Part shown: positions 17,332 through 26,635 of the stretch, in pieces
Layout: every line of letters starts with the position of its first letter
Numbering within the stretch: the first letter of the stretch is position 1
From: Metallosphaera hakonensis JCM 8857 = DSM 7519
Lineage (GTDB): Archaea > Thermoproteota > Thermoprotei_A > Sulfolobales > Sulfolobaceae
Assembly (NCBI RefSeq): GCF_003201675.2
Contig: NZ_CP029287.2
Location: 2,220,001-2,284,000, forward strand
Direction: 5' to 3'
Length of the DNA: 64,000 bases
The notes under the pieces: generated by a model
The model's database searches: none
What the model was told of the DNA's origin: nothing
Seen by the model: only the letters and a program-made list of their open reading frames with translations
Made by a program: the position numbers and the translations under genes

Positions 17332-17634
17332 CTACCCCTTAACCAAACCAATAACTAAGCCTATGATGAAGGCTATGGAATTGTATGGCAAAAGATCGAT
17401 GTATGCGGTGACCTTCGACTCTGCCTGAGTTGCGCTTTGGCCAAATTGCATCAGGGCATTTTCCACAGTTGTTGGTGAGAGTGCTCCCACTGCTATGAGG
17501 ATGATAATGATAGCCAGTACGATTATACCTACTTTCACTATATTTTTTACAAGCAAACCAACAAGTAAACCTAGAATGAAGGCAACAATTAACGTGATTA
17601 TGGACGTTTCAGTTATTCCAGCCGGAATAGTCAT
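17332..17634 (-). CDS. Small membrane protein, Sulfolobales type
   Basis: The 100 residues have two strongly hydrophobic N-terminal spans (ITLIVAFILGLLVGLLV and VGIIVLAIIIILIAVGAL), a short polar linker rich in Ser/Thr/Gln, and a third span at the C-terminus (SIAFIIGLVIGLV). GxxxG-like glycine patterns in the spans suggest tight helix packing or oligomers. No catalytic motif is seen. It is divergent from the next gene, with only 33 bases between them, so both may share a control region. Function unknown. Confidence 0.6.
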   Translation of the reverse strand: MTIPAGITETSIITLIVAFILGLLVGLLVKNIVKVGIIVLAIIIILIAVGALSPTTVENALMQFGQSATQAESKVTAYIDLLPYNSIAFIIGLVIGLVKG

Positions 17635-17667
17635 AATATCTAATCAAAAAGGTGACTTTTAATCTTT

Positions 17668-18015
17668 GTGACAATAAATCAGCTCATGAAAGTCGTAAAA
17701 TATGAACTCGAGGGAAAGATTGAAATCAATGGTAAAACAACCACAATTAAACGAAAATATAGACACCTTAAGAGTGCCAAGGACTATATCAGGGAGATTA
17801 CCGGTTCAGAGGTCAAATGGTCTGAAGATAAAGACAAAGTAATTGCTGAACGTAAGGGGCAAGGGGTTACCATGACCTTTGAGATAAAGAGAACCAGGTT
17901 AGTTAAGCCGAAGAAAGAAAAGCAGGAGAAGCAAGAGAAACAGCCCCCTAAGGAAGAGAAAAAGGAAGATCAAAAACCAGTTGAAAATAGTCCGGCGGAA
18001 GAGAAGAAATCTTAA
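17668..18015 (+). CDS. Hypothetical basic protein with a charged low-complexity tail
   Basis: The 115 residues start at GTG. Residues 1-80 form a small alpha/beta domain with repeated basic strands (KIEINGKTTTIKRKYRHLKSAKDYI). The last 35 residues are almost only Lys, Glu, Gln and Pro and are probably disordered. A nucleic-acid or protein-binding role is possible but not shown. It converges on the Lrs14-like gene with 2 bases between stops. Confidence 0.5.
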   Translation: MTINQLMKVVKYELEGKIEINGKTTTIKRKYRHLKSAKDYIREITGSEVKWSEDKDKVIAERKGQGVTMTFEIKRTRLVKPKKEKQEKQEKQPPKEEKKEDQKPVENSPAEEKKS

Positions 18016-18017
18016 AT

Positions 18018-18413
18018 TTATGCCGGAATCACAGCTAATTGAACGTGATTCTTAAAGTCGTTTTTCATTGTCTCAGCCAATTTCTCCATATCAGCAATAA
18101 CTCTATCATATAAGTCGTCCCTATTTACCCAGTACATGTAAGCTGGTCTACCTTTCCTTTTCTCATCTTCAGTTACCTTCTCTCTGTTTATCAGTCCCTT
18201 GTATAACAAGTTATTAATGGACTTACTTATGGAAGCCTTGGTTACCTTTAATGCTTCAGCCAATTCCTCTGTGGACATCTTACTCCCCTTGCAAGTTAAC
18301 GTATGTAATACTTCTACGTCGCTTCTCGATAGTCCGTAAAGGAATGCTATTACATCCTGAATATCAACTTCTCTTCCATCTGGGAATCTTATCTTATTTG
18401 TTATCTTGTTCAT
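18018..18413 (-). CDS. Lrs14-like winged-helix transcription regulator
   Basis: The 131 residues form a single winged helix-turn-helix: LSRSDVEVLHTLTCKG, then TEELAEALKVTKASISKSINNLLYKGLI as the HTH, then the wing REKVTEDEKRKGRPAYMYWV. A C-terminal helix (VIADMEKLAETMKNDF) probably forms an antiparallel dimer coiled coil. This is the pattern of the Lrs14 family found in Sulfolobales, which includes biofilm and stress regulators such as AbfR1. Family members often bind their own promoter. The upstream region (18414-18480) is AT-rich. Confidence 0.75.
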   Translation of the reverse strand: MNKITNKIRFPDGREVDIQDVIAFLYGLSRSDVEVLHTLTCKGSKMSTEELAEALKVTKASISKSINNLLYKGLINREKVTEDEKRKGRPAYMYWVNRDDLYDRVIADMEKLAETMKNDFKNHVQLAVIPA

Positions 18414-18874
18414 TTCTTTCTCACTAAAAGAGAGTAGGCTTAACTTGATTAAAAAATGTATATATGTTAATGTTTAAAACAATATGAAAATATACACTTA
18501 TATGCAAAAAGGTACATGTTTGTGCTGGAACTTGAACAAAAATGTTTAAGGATGTTAAAGATTCATTGGAGGTGTCATGGAAACTAGTGCTTTTAGTTTT
18601 TCAGAAAAGCAGGTTACGCTGAATACGACACGGGATCACAGAACATAGCTGTATGCGCTGTCCTCGAAATAACGTTATATACACGTCTATACCAAGGAGC
18701 TTCCGACTTCTCCTCTTTTAAACTTTTCATTGATGTATATAATTCTATTTTCCATAGTTTATCTGTATCAATTGGATTTTCGAAATGACTGTCAGTTCTT
18801 ATTAACAGGGTTAACTGCTATCTCGAGTCTCTATCTACAAAATAGATAATTTTCCTCAAGGAGATATTTGTATT
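18414..18874. other. 461-bp intergenic region, possible gene remnant
   Basis: No full gene is visible. At 18577 an ATG preceded by GGAGGTG opens a 23-codon frame (METSAFSFSEKQVTLNTTRD) that ends at TAG. The good ribosome-binding site suggests the start of a gene whose remainder is lost, but I cannot name it. The rest is AT-rich and includes likely promoters for the flanking regulators. Confidence 0.3.
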
Positions 18875-19198
18875 ATGAAATGGGAAACACCTTGTGAACA
18901 AGCCTTCAGCACTGTAGTCCCTTATCTTAGGGTTGCAATCATGAGGAAGCTGGTGGAAAGAAAGATCCCAGTTAAGAAGGCATCAAGGATTATTGGCCTC
19001 TCTGCTACTTCGTATGAAAAAAGAGTAAAAGACGAACAAAGACTCAACCTTCTCATAAAGGATCCCGACATCTCAGACATGATAGAGGGGATAGTGAGCA
19101 GAATCATGTCGGGTGAAAAAGTAGAGGAGACTAGTTTTTGCCTTCTCTGCTCCAGGTCAAGAAAACTCTTCGGCCTGCCTCCATGCACGCTATACTAA
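18875..19198 (+). CDS. HTH regulator with C-terminal cysteine cluster (paralogue of 51428-51778)
   Basis: The 107 residues are predicted to have an N-terminal Cys (TPCEQAF), a helix-turn-helix (VKKASRIIGLSATSYEKRVK), and a C-terminal cluster CLLCSRSRKLFGLPPC. The Cys pattern CxxC..(L)..C could bind a metal or an Fe-S cluster. The paralogue at 51428-51778 has the same layout (PCESAM, SQAASILGLTPAEISYYL, CPLCSLARKKLGMMDYTC). Such archaeal XRE-type regulators have been seen in Sulfolobales genomes, but the effector is not known to me. A redox or metal response is an inference. Confidence 0.6.
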   Translation: MKWETPCEQAFSTVVPYLRVAIMRKLVERKIPVKKASRIIGLSATSYEKRVKDEQRLNLLIKDPDISDMIEGIVSRIMSGEKVEETSFCLLCSRSRKLFGLPPCTLY

Positions 19199-19640
19199 TA
19201 CCGATCGTAAGATCTTCTATGGCCTTACCGAATACCATCTTCTTAAATTTTTGAAAGTCTACAAATAATGGATCATCTTATCACTCTTCCGCGACCGTCG
19301 TTTCTGGGAAATTATCCAGGGACCAGACTTGTTCAAGCCAAATAGAACTTATCAGAAATGCTAACGTATTCATCAGCCCAGTTATGGTTGGATCCGAGGC
19401 AACCACTACTACATCTCTCTAAACAATTTTTTAAAAAGCGTTTACCTAAGCATTGTTGGAATTTCACTCCTCACAGTAGTTAGCTGTTGGTTAAGGCAGG
19501 GTCGTGAAGCAGGGAGGTCTCTTTAGGAGGGGTTAAAGTTACTGGATCGTATTCAAGACTGAAAACTCTTTCTACACTATCCGGTTCCTAGTAGTCAGGA
19601 GGCAGTGCCCGGTCTCCCGATACTAAATTAAATCACGAGC
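19199..19640. other. 442-bp intergenic region without an intact gene
   Basis: I see no gene longer than about 30 codons. Scattered short frames, for example one reading ISPVMVGSEATTTTSL before 19424, could be decayed coding DNA. No inverted repeat or clear mobile-element end is found. Confidence 0.3.
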
Positions 19641-21623
19641 CTAGAAGGTTACCCTTACATCTACGGCGAAGGCACCTCTTTCATTAACTATTAACGGGTT
19701 AATGTCCATCTCCTTTACGTTTAGGTCTAAAACGAGTCTAGATACATTGGATACGGTCCTGATCACAGACCCTTCGTCGTATCCTCTCTTCCTTGACCTT
19801 ATCATATCAAGTATTTTACTCTCCTTAATCATCTCCAGGGCCTCATCTTCGTATACTGGGGCGATCCCGTAGCTCACACTCTTTAATACCTCGACGTAAA
19901 TTCCTCCAACCCCAACTAGAACAGTATGTCCAAACACCGGATCCCTCAATCCTCCCACATATGCTTCCAGACCGGTCAATTGCTCTTGAACCATTACCCT
20001 CTTCGATATTTTAGTGAGGTCTGTGAAGACTTCCTTGACCATGTCCTTCTCAACGTTCATGTATACGCCCTTGAGCTCTGTTTTATGAACAGGTTGATCA
20101 GTGGAGATCTTCATGACCACGGGATACCCTATGGAGTCTGCTAGACGTTGAGCCTCTTCATAATTATTAGCAATTCCCCATTTCGGAGTCCTTATTCCGT
20201 AGAGTTCCATAAGTTTGAGCCCTTCATAGTCGCTCAAGGCTGTCTTCCCTCTGATGAGCTCTTGTGCAGAGTTGACTGGTTGGGGCACTCTTACCTTTTT
20301 ACGCGGTGATGGTTTTCTCACTAACTTACTCACTGCGTTGACTGCCTCCTCTGGGAATGAGAAGACTGGGATTGACGCCGATTCAAGAATTCTCGAAGCC
20401 GCGTCCTCGTCATAGCCCATAGTTACTCCAACAATTCCCTTACCCTTGAAGTTCAAAAGGACCTTGGATACCTCAGTGCAACTAATGAAAGGTAAGGATT
20501 GGACTACAACTAATTTGGTACAGTCCAGATCGGAGACTATCTTCAGAGCATTGAGATATCTTTCCCTTCCAGCGTCTCCAGAAAGATCTAAGGGATTTCT
20601 AGGCAAACTCTGAGGCGGAAGAACTTTCCTGAGTTCGCCGTTAAGTCTCTCAGGAATCTTCACTAGGGAGAGTCCGGCCCTTGAGATGGCGTCGGAAGTA
20701 AGTACCCCATGACCACCAGAGTTAGTTATTACCAGAATTTGGTCTCTAATGGGCTCTGACGAGTTCACTAACTTTGATAAATTTAAGAAGTCCTTCAGGT
20801 TCTCCACGAATATACCCCCAACAGTTCTAATTGCTGCTTTGAACACGTCGTATGAACCTGCTAAGCTACCCGTATGTGTCTTAACCGCCTCGGAGCTTTG
20901 AGCAGTAGCTCCACCCTTAATGAAGATCACCGGTTTCCTGATTGTGGCTTCAGGAATAAGATCCAGGAACCTTTCCCCGTCAGAAACCCCCTCAATGTAA
21001 ACGAAGATTGCCTTAGTCTCTGGGTCCTTGGACAAGTAATCTATTACTTCAAACTCCTTAATATCGGTCTGATTTCCTAGGCTGACCAGGAAGCTAATTC
21101 CTGTCCTAGATTTTTGGGCCCAATTGAGCATGTAAGCGCCAATGCCACCACTTTGCACAACCAGGGCAATTTCACCCCTCTTTACGTCAGCAAAGGCGAA
21201 GGTTCCATTATAGTCAGGGGTGAGAAGTCCCATGGTGTTTGGACCTAGGAACCTGATACCGTACTTCTTTGCTGTATTGGTTAGTTCCCTCTCTAGTTTC
21301 TCGCCTTCCTCACCTACTTCCCTAAAACCGGACGTGATTACTATAGCAGATTTAACGCCCTTTTCTCCAGCCTCTTCCATTACCTGTGAGACTGACTCCC
21401 TTGGTACTGAGATTATTGCAACGTCTACATCGTCCTGTATGTCCTTAATCGATTTAAATGACTGGACTCCTTCTATAATCTCTGACTTGTTATTTACAGG
21501 ATAGACTTTACCCCTGAATGTAGACGAGACGTTCCTGAAGATTACGTTTCCTACCTTCTCTCTATTTCTAGAGGCGCCTATTATTGCAATTGATTTGGGT
21601 CTGAAAAGGTAATCAAGCGACAT
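19641..21623 (-). CDS. Acetyl/acyl-CoA synthetase (ADP-forming), alpha and beta domains fused
   Basis: The protein makes acetate (or another acid) plus ATP from the acyl-CoA, ADP and phosphate, or the reverse. With the ATG at 21623, about 660 residues are read. Order: CoA-binding Rossmann domain (YLFRPKSIAIIGASRN), ligase-CoA domains with the phosphorylated His in VKTHTGSLAG (His254 in the longer frame), then an ATP-grasp domain (LMELYGIRTPKWGI, PVVMKI) and a C-terminal DINPLIV motif. This single-chain form is common in archaea. Substrate range cannot be told from sequence. A TTG at 21635 is the alternative start. Confidence 0.85.
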   Translation of the reverse strand: MSLDYLFRPKSIAIIGASRNREKVGNVIFRNVSSTFRGKVYPVNNKSEIIEGVQSFKSIKDIQDDVDVAIISVPRESVSQVMEEAGEKGVKSAIVITSGFREVGEEGEKLERELTNTAKKYGIRFLGPNTMGLLTPDYNGTFAFADVKRGEIALVVQSGGIGAYMLNWAQKSRTGISFLVSLGNQTDIKEFEVIDYLSKDPETKAIFVYIEGVSDGERFLDLIPEATIRKPVIFIKGGATAQSSEAVKTHTGSLAGSYDVFKAAIRTVGGIFVENLKDFLNLSKLVNSSEPIRDQILVITNSGGHGVLTSDAISRAGLSLVKIPERLNGELRKVLPPQSLPRNPLDLSGDAGRERYLNALKIVSDLDCTKLVVVQSLPFISCTEVSKVLLNFKGKGIVGVTMGYDEDAASRILESASIPVFSFPEEAVNAVSKLVRKPSPRKKVRVPQPVNSAQELIRGKTALSDYEGLKLMELYGIRTPKWGIANNYEEAQRLADSIGYPVVMKISTDQPVHKTELKGVYMNVEKDMVKEVFTDLTKISKRVMVQEQLTGLEAYVGGLRDPVFGHTVLVGVGGIYVEVLKSVSYGIAPVYEDEALEMIKESKILDMIRSRKRGYDEGSVIRTVSNVSRLVLDLNVKEMDINPLIVNERGAFAVDVRVTF

Positions 21624-21721
21624 TATAGATAACAATTCACCATAGTTTATATTGAAGCAGTTAATTGGTCTCCCTTAATTAAGTGGACAGTGTTAAATTG
21701 ATTTGTGAGTCACTGGTAATC

Positions 21722-22726
21722 ATGAAAGCAGTATGTATGAAGTGCGGGAAGCAAAGAGAAGGTAATGAGATAAGATGCAAGTGTGGAGGCGTATTCAAGA
21801 TAGATGTGGATATTCCGTTCTCTAAGGAGCTGAGAGAGAATTTCCCATACGTCAGGAAATGGATATCTCTCAGAGAGTGGAATACGCCCTCGATTAAGGT
21901 CCAAGGTATGACTCTCAAGTTGGACTTCTTGAATCCCACCGGTTCGTATAAGGATAGAGGATCCGTAACCCTCGTTTCCTCTCTCGCCCAGAGAGGTATA
22001 AGGGAGATATCGGAGGATTCCTCGGGGAACGCAGGTTCTTCAATTGCTGCCTACGGTGCCATGGCAGGTATTAAGGTAAAGATATTCGTACCTTCTACTG
22101 CAAGGGGCGGTAAGCTTAAACAGATTGAGGCCTATGGTGCCGAAGTGGTCAAGATAGATGGAACCAGGGAAGACGTCTCTAGAGCAGCTGAGAGTTCTGG
22201 AGCTTATTATGCCTCTCATGTACTTCAACCAGAGTTTAGGGATGGAATAAGATCCTTAGCATACGAGTTGGCTCGGGATAATAGGTGGAAGTCCCCTGGT
22301 GAGGTCTTCCTTCCAACGTCTGCCGGCACACTTCTTTTGGGTATTTATGAAGGTTTTAAGCATCTTCTGAGCGAGGGGATCGTGGATAGGATGCCGAAAT
22401 TGGTAGCAGTTCAGACAGAGCAAGTGAGTCCACTGTGTTCCAGAATTAGGGGACTGAAGTATTCACCGCCACCTAGAATTACATCCGTTGCAGACGCCCT
22501 AGTTTCAACTAACCCAGTCCTAATGGATCAAATGACCCGAGTTCTAGAAGAGACAGGTGATTGTGTAATAGTGAATGAGAAGGAAATCATGGAGTCATGG
22601 ACATATCTTGCTCGCAAAGGGATCTTAGTTGAGTATAGCTCCGCAGTAGCTCTAGCAGGGGCTAGAAAATATGAGGTAACAGATCCAGTAATTGTTTTGA
22701 CAGGTAACGGTCTAAAGGTTCTGTGA
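21722..22726 (+). CDS. thrC: Threonine synthase
   Basis: About 334 residues from the ATG at 21722; a GTG 13 codons earlier is less likely because the conserved Cys region starts after it. An N-terminal zinc-ribbon-like CMKCGKQ...CKCGG is followed by the PLP-binding lysine in [11 protein letters not shown] and the glycine-rich SSGNAGSS, then TSAGTLLLG near the phosphate site. The enzyme converts O-phosphohomoserine to threonine. The archaeal short form is typical. It is divergent from the acyl-CoA synthetase gene with a short shared promoter region. Confidence 0.82.
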   Translation: MKAVCMKCGKQREGNEIRCKCGGVFKIDVDIPFSKELRENFPYVRKWISLREWNTPSIKVQGMTLKLDFLNPTGSYKDRGSVTLVSSLAQRGIREISEDSSGNAGSSIAAYGAMAGIKVKIFVPSTARGGKLKQIEAYGAEVVKIDGTREDVSRAAESSGAYYASHVLQPEFRDGIRSLAYELARDNRWKSPGEVFLPTSAGTLLLGIYEGFKHLLSEGIVDRMPKLVAVQTEQVSPLCSRIRGLKYSPPPRITSVADALVSTNPVLMDQMTRVLEETGDCVIVNEKEIMESWTYLARKGILVEYSSAVALAGARKYEVTDPVIVLTGNGLKVL

Positions 22727-22897
22727 GCTTATGTTAGGTTAATCAATCGAATGCAATCAAATTCTATATCCTTTATTTCTAAAAACCGAATTAAAAATAA
22801 ATGTTCAATCATTGTTATAATGTAAAGCCCTTATGAGGCTATTTGGGTCTTGTATTTTATTCATGTAGATCGATTATAAACTTGACTTGCGAACCAA

Positions 22898-23059
22898 GGG
22901 CGACTCAGAGACTTATCGGGAATTTAGTTTATTTATAGAAATAGAATGATTTTAATTGAAATCGCTCCCACGGTCTAGGTGAAGATTAATGCTTAACAAT
23001 TTCCTTTATTTCATCTTTCTTAGTCATAATTATAATTAGTAGTTGACATCTGAATCACC
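22898..23059 (+). mobile_element. MITE family A, copy 1 (162 bp)
   Basis: The ends are GGGCGACTCAGAG (left) and, in reverse complement, TGGTGATTCAGATG (right). The interior aligns with copies at 30055-30220 and 51999-52162, including the shared blocks TTTAATTGAA and ATGCTTAACAATTTCC. No open frame is contained. The ends resemble the terminal repeat of the IS256-like element at 56210-57464. It lies in the 585-bp gap between thrC and the parA-like gene, which otherwise holds only AT-rich DNA. Confidence 0.7.
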
Positions 23060-23123
23060 AAACCGAGGCAAATATTATCAATCTCATAAAGTATTTTTAT
23101 AAAACCTTTAAATACAAATTTAT

Positions 23124-23269
23124 TATATAATCTAGGAGTTGCAAATATCAATCCTATATATCTCGCTCATATATAATCTTTAAAAATTTCTAGCTTAGTT
23201 TAAGAAGACCTTCAAGATCTACTTAAGATTTGCTGAGATAATAGACATGTAAAAAGACTTATATAATCT
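23124..23269 (+). repeat. Three direct repeats TATATAATCT upstream of parA
   Basis: TATATAATCT occurs exactly at 23124-23133, 23170-23179 and 23260-23269, with spacings of 46 and 90 bases, in the AT-rich region before the ParA-like gene. Such repeats could be binding sites for a partition or regulatory protein, or overlapping promoter elements. A TATA-like block TCTATATAAAG follows at 23282. Confidence 0.4.
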
Positions 23270-23311
23270 TATTATGATATCTCTATATAAAGAGGTCAAA
23301 TAGGGATTTCT

Positions 23312-24010
23312 ATGATCAGGTTCTCGGTCTTAGGATTTAAGGGAGGGGTTGGAAAATCTACCATTGCATTTCTACTGGCTAAAGAGTTGGCGAGAAAATA
23401 CAAGGTGCTGTTGGTAGATAGAGATAACGTAAACACCATAAGTAATTTATTTGGCATAAGGGACGGACTAATCAACGCTTTAGAGGAAGAGAGGCCAGGA
23501 AGCTATATGGTAACTATAGGTAATCTGAGAGTCCTGAATCTAACTGCGTTATTTCCAAGATACCTTCCTTCTTTAGAACGCATAGTACCGGAGTACAAGA
23601 GAGTTATAGGCGACGCAGACATTTTAATAACAGATAATCCTCCTAACCTCGACGAAATTTGTGAACTCGAGTTCAAGGCGTATAGGCTAGCCACAGGAGA
23701 GGCCCATTGTAATAGTGTCTTTGTCACAACACCTGGAATAGCCCTCAGGTTAACCCTGACTCATATGAACGAAGTCCCCAAGATACTTAGAACATGGGTA
23801 CCCGATTTGGCCTATGCTAAACTTACGGCCCTTGTAATTAATATGGTTAAGGGTGAGGTTGGGGACATTCCTGTGGAGAGGAAGGTAATTATACCCTTCA
23901 AGAACGATCTTTTCTACTCGGGTTTGAGGATAGGAACTGAACTAGTAGAGATCGACCAATTGGTTAAATACGCTGAAGAGGCCATAGAGAACAATAATAG
24001 TGGCAAATGA
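23312..24010 (+). CDS. ParA/MinD-type P-loop ATPase
   Basis: The 232 residues start with a deviant Walker A KGGVGKST (residues 10-17) of the ParA/MinD class, followed by VLLVDRDNVNTIS (Walker A' Asp) and ADILITDNPPNLDE (Walker B). Typical ParA proteins switch between monomer and dimer with ATP and position DNA or protein cargo. No ParB gene is next to it. AT-rich, repeat-bearing DNA lies on both sides, so it may come from an integrated plasmid or may serve a chromosomal role. The C-terminus ends with a helix, without a MinD-type membrane anchor. Confidence 0.78.
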   Translation: MIRFSVLGFKGGVGKSTIAFLLAKELARKYKVLLVDRDNVNTISNLFGIRDGLINALEEERPGSYMVTIGNLRVLNLTALFPRYLPSLERIVPEYKRVIGDADILITDNPPNLDEICELEFKAYRLATGEAHCNSVFVTTPGIALRLTLTHMNEVPKILRTWVPDLAYAKLTALVINMVKGEVGDIPVERKVIIPFKNDLFYSGLRIGTELVEIDQLVKYAEEAIENNNSGK

Positions 24011-24426
24011 ATTATTAGATATTGTGAATATAGAAAGTCAAACTCATAATCAGAATTGTTTGTTAAAGGGTAAAGTCCTACGACTCATCACATCAAGATA
24101 ATCTTGTGAGATCACTCCGGATATTATTATAAATACAATAAGCGTAGAATAGTCATAAATTTTATCTTCATGACGATAAAAGATGAGACGTAAGACCTAA
24201 CTGCAAGGTATATAATTCCTTATCTTAAATATCTCTATATCTTCAAGAAAGTTTTAATTTAGACGCCATAAGTAAGGTTTAGATTTGGAGCTTACGTGGA
24301 GTAATCTGTGGGTCGTACGTAGAGGGCTCAGTATTAGTTAGCGTGAAACTTAGTAAGGTTAGAGAAGATTATGAAGCATAAGATTTAAAAGGGTAAACAT
24401 GTCACTATAGAGTTTAAGTGTAGCAA
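24011..24426. other. 416-bp AT-rich region after parA
   Basis: No intact gene is visible. A perfect 13-base palindrome CAAGATAATCTTG sits at 24094-24106 and could be an operator. The remainder is AT-rich with no recognised mobile-element end. Confidence 0.3.
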
Positions 24427-24606
24427 ATGCTGTACAGAAAAGTCTTTGAAGGCCTTGCATACTCCATTGTGGAGGACGATGAGGCATCAATAGTGTTCCT
24501 TGAGGGTAAGCCCATAGCGGGCTCTTGTATAGAACATGGAAACCACGATCTGTTTGATGTGAACTGTCCACACATGGAGAGGCTATTAAAGAAAGTTTTT
24601 TCGTAA
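24427..24606 (+). CDS. Small protein of 59 residues, unknown function
   Basis: This is a complete ATG-to-TAA frame of 59 codons starting LYRKVFEGLAYSIVEDDE and ending ERLLKKVFS. Composition looks coding: alternating hydrophobic and charged residues, two cysteines (GSCIEHG, VNCPHM) and a plausible strand-strand-helix order. It ends 3 bases before the stop of the convergent ridA gene. I do not recognise a family. The CxxH-type residues could bind a metal, but the spacing is loose. Confidence 0.5.
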   Translation: MLYRKVFEGLAYSIVEDDEASIVFLEGKPIAGSCIEHGNHDLFDVNCPHMERLLKKVFS

Positions 24607-24609
24607 AAA

Positions 24610-24990
24610 TCAGAACCTATACGCTATTAAGGCTATTTCAATTAGAGCTCCTCTAGGTAAATCTCCGACCTGGACTGTAACGCGAGCCGGTGCCTTTTCC
24701 CTAAAGTATGTTGAATAGATTTCATTGAATTTGGTAAAGTCCGACATGTTCTTGAGGTAAACGAAGCTCATGGTTACGTGGTCGAAGCTCATATTAGCAG
24801 ACTTCAGGATCTCCTTTAGATTTTCCATAACTTGTCTGGTTTGCTCCTCTATTCCTCCCTTCACCAACTCGTTGGTCTTGGGATCAATGGGTATTTGTCC
24901 TGAAACAAATAATATCTTATCTGCCATAATGGCCTGAGAATAGGGCCCGATAGGCCGAGGTGCCTGCCCGGAAAAGATAACTTCTTTCAT
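24610..24990 (-). CDS. ridA: RidA family reactive intermediate deaminase
   Basis: The 126 residues are full length for the trimeric YjgF/RidA fold: GPYSQAI near the N-terminus, [14 protein letters not shown], then [12 protein letters not shown], and the signature [19 protein letters not shown] containing the conserved Arg. The enzyme hydrolyses reactive imines formed by PLP enzymes such as threonine dehydratase. Single-gene transcript. Confidence 0.88.
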   Translation of the reverse strand: MKEVIFSGQAPRPIGPYSQAIMADKILFVSGQIPIDPKTNELVKGGIEEQTRQVMENLKEILKSANMSFDHVTMSFVYLKNMSDFTKFNEIYSTYFREKAPARVTVQVGDLPRGALIEIALIAYRF

Positions 24991-25197
24991 AAAGTTCCTG
25001 TTTGGAGTTGAGGTTAAATGAGTGCTGGTCGCTATTGCGTTACGGATTGCTCTAGAATTTTATAAGATTTTATGGCTAATATTCATTTTCTACTCAGGTA
25101 CTCCATCTATTTTCTCTAGAGATATATTTAATAGTTATGCTGGACATATCGTCAGACAATCTTCAATATTTAAATAATCAATTCATAATTATCTCAT

Positions 25198-25800
25198 GTG
25201 AACTTGAAAATATCATGGATTAGCGTTCCCTCAGAGGTTCTCCCACATGACAACTCCGATAGCGAGGGGGACATGGATGCCGTCTCCTCCGCTATTGCCG
25301 ATGCCTTGATCCAGAGTATGCCCTCTGAGATTATTGATTTAGATCCCGTTAAGTTAAATATAGCGTCTCTGTTATCTAGCAGGTTAATCGAGGGAATCCC
25401 CCTAAATCTTCAGGAGAAAAGATGGGGAGGGAAATACTATTCGGGCGATCTCTCAGCCTCCCTTGGAGAGACCATGGCCTTCGCTCTTCTGGAGAGGAAA
25501 TTCGACGTGAAGTTTGTAGATGTGATCCCATTGAGACAGGTAAAGTATCTCGGCTATTCCCCAGACGCAATTATCGAAATCGAGCGATATCCCAAGCTCT
25601 TGGAATTTGTGGGTGGTAAAGGTCTGCTTATCCTAAACGCTAGGGGTTCCTATAAATGGTCGAGATCTTGGCTAGTTAGAAATTTGAGAAGAGATTTGGT
25701 CCAGGTAGAGAAGATGAGATATCCAGACAATTTCGGCCTTCTCACATACTTTTATCGGGATAATGAGTGGAAAATGATGGTGGTGACGATTAAGCCTTGA
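25198..25800 (+). CDS. Hypothetical protein, 200 residues
   Basis: I do not recognise the family. The central part has the pattern GETMAFALLERKF...SPDAIIEIE...KGLLILNARGSY, which faintly recalls restriction-endonuclease-fold proteins (E, PD, ExK), but a clear PD-(D/E)xK set is not present. Further basic residues follow (RSWLVRNLRRDL). The GTG start overlaps no gene. The next gene starts 4 bases before its stop, so the two are translationally coupled and may act together. Confidence 0.5.
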   Translation: MNLKISWISVPSEVLPHDNSDSEGDMDAVSSAIADALIQSMPSEIIDLDPVKLNIASLLSSRLIEGIPLNLQEKRWGGKYYSGDLSASLGETMAFALLERKFDVKFVDVIPLRQVKYLGYSPDAIIEIERYPKLLEFVGGKGLLILNARGSYKWSRSWLVRNLRRDLVQVEKMRYPDNFGLLTYFYRDNEWKMMVVTIKP

Positions 25801-26273
25801 ACTGCATTGATGAAGTAAGGAAGGCGTTTTTCCTTTCTTGGGTTGGAGACAGGGAATATGTGGAGAGGGTCAGAAGAGAATGTAAAGATCAATTTGGTGA
25901 AACTGGTTTAAAGGAAAGAATAGCTAAGGCGATTGAAAAGGTAAGTTGGGATTGGGAGATACCGCTGGCCCTCAGGGATGACGGTATTGATTCAGCTCAA
26001 CTGGTTAGTGGAGCAATATCTGAGTTTCTAGAGAGGCTAAGTGCCACCACGGAATCCAGGGAAATTCATGAAAGTCATGGGGTAAGATATAGTGTTAGTG
26101 ACCTCGGAGTCATCCAGGTATTGAGAGGATATTGCGATAAATGCTTTGGATACAGATTTGAAAGAGAGGGGGGAGGGTTTGGAATAAGATATGAGAACCT
26201 CATTTACGTGGAGGGTTCAGAGGATCTAATAAAAATAATGCTGAAACTCTTGAAAGACAAACAATCAGAGTAA
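25797..26273 (+). CDS. Hypothetical protein, 158 residues, coupled to the upstream gene
   Basis: I do not recognise the family. The TTG start lies in the TTGA overlap with the preceding stop. The protein is mostly helical in residues 1-90 and has a C-terminal beta-rich part that includes GYCDKCFGYRFEREGGGFGIRY, where CDKC could be half of a zinc site. No membrane span. The partner and role are unknown. Archaeal clade-specific gene pairs like this often form complexes, which is speculation here. Confidence 0.5.
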   Translation: MNCIDEVRKAFFLSWVGDREYVERVRRECKDQFGETGLKERIAKAIEKVSWDWEIPLALRDDGIDSAQLVSGAISEFLERLSATTESREIHESHGVRYSVSDLGVIQVLRGYCDKCFGYRFEREGGGFGIRYENLIYVEGSEDLIKIMLKLLKDKQSE

Positions 26274-26635
26274 GCCTTCGATTGTCGTAATATGCGGTCC
26301 TAATTTTTCCATGAGACTACCTTCCGGCTAACCATCTTCCTCATGAAGGAGGGCCCTATCTTATGGGAAGTTCTTCTACTTTTCAGGAATTCGTTTACTA
26401 CGACTCTTATCTGCGAGAGAGCCCTGAGTTGGCAGCGGTGAATCTTACCTGTATAGATGTGTAGGAAACGTCATTTTCAGGCGAAATATACAACGATAGC
26501 TGGTAGCCCCAGTAGTCGGATGGTTTCTGATGAGGTGATCCTCAGCACCTGTCGAGCCATGCCCTCCAATCTTGGGACAGGCTAGGGCTACTAGATATGA
26601 AGCTCCTTAAGAAGGGATAGCCCAAGTAAATCAAG
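26274..26635 (-). other. 362-bp intergenic region, decayed coding DNA
   Basis: On the minus strand an open stretch of about 50 codons before the stop at about 26306 reads HRCQLRALSQIRVVVNEF, then KSRRTSHKIGPSFMRKM. It has the composition of a real protein C-terminus but no start. I cannot identify it. The right half has GC-rich inverted segments (AGGTGATCCTCAGCACCT). It is probably a remnant of an older gene or mobile element. Confidence 0.3.

Noticed and set aside
26525-26590. CTGATGA-containing stretch resembling a C/D box RNA
   Set aside because: The first base is wrong for a C box and no D box follows at the right distance.
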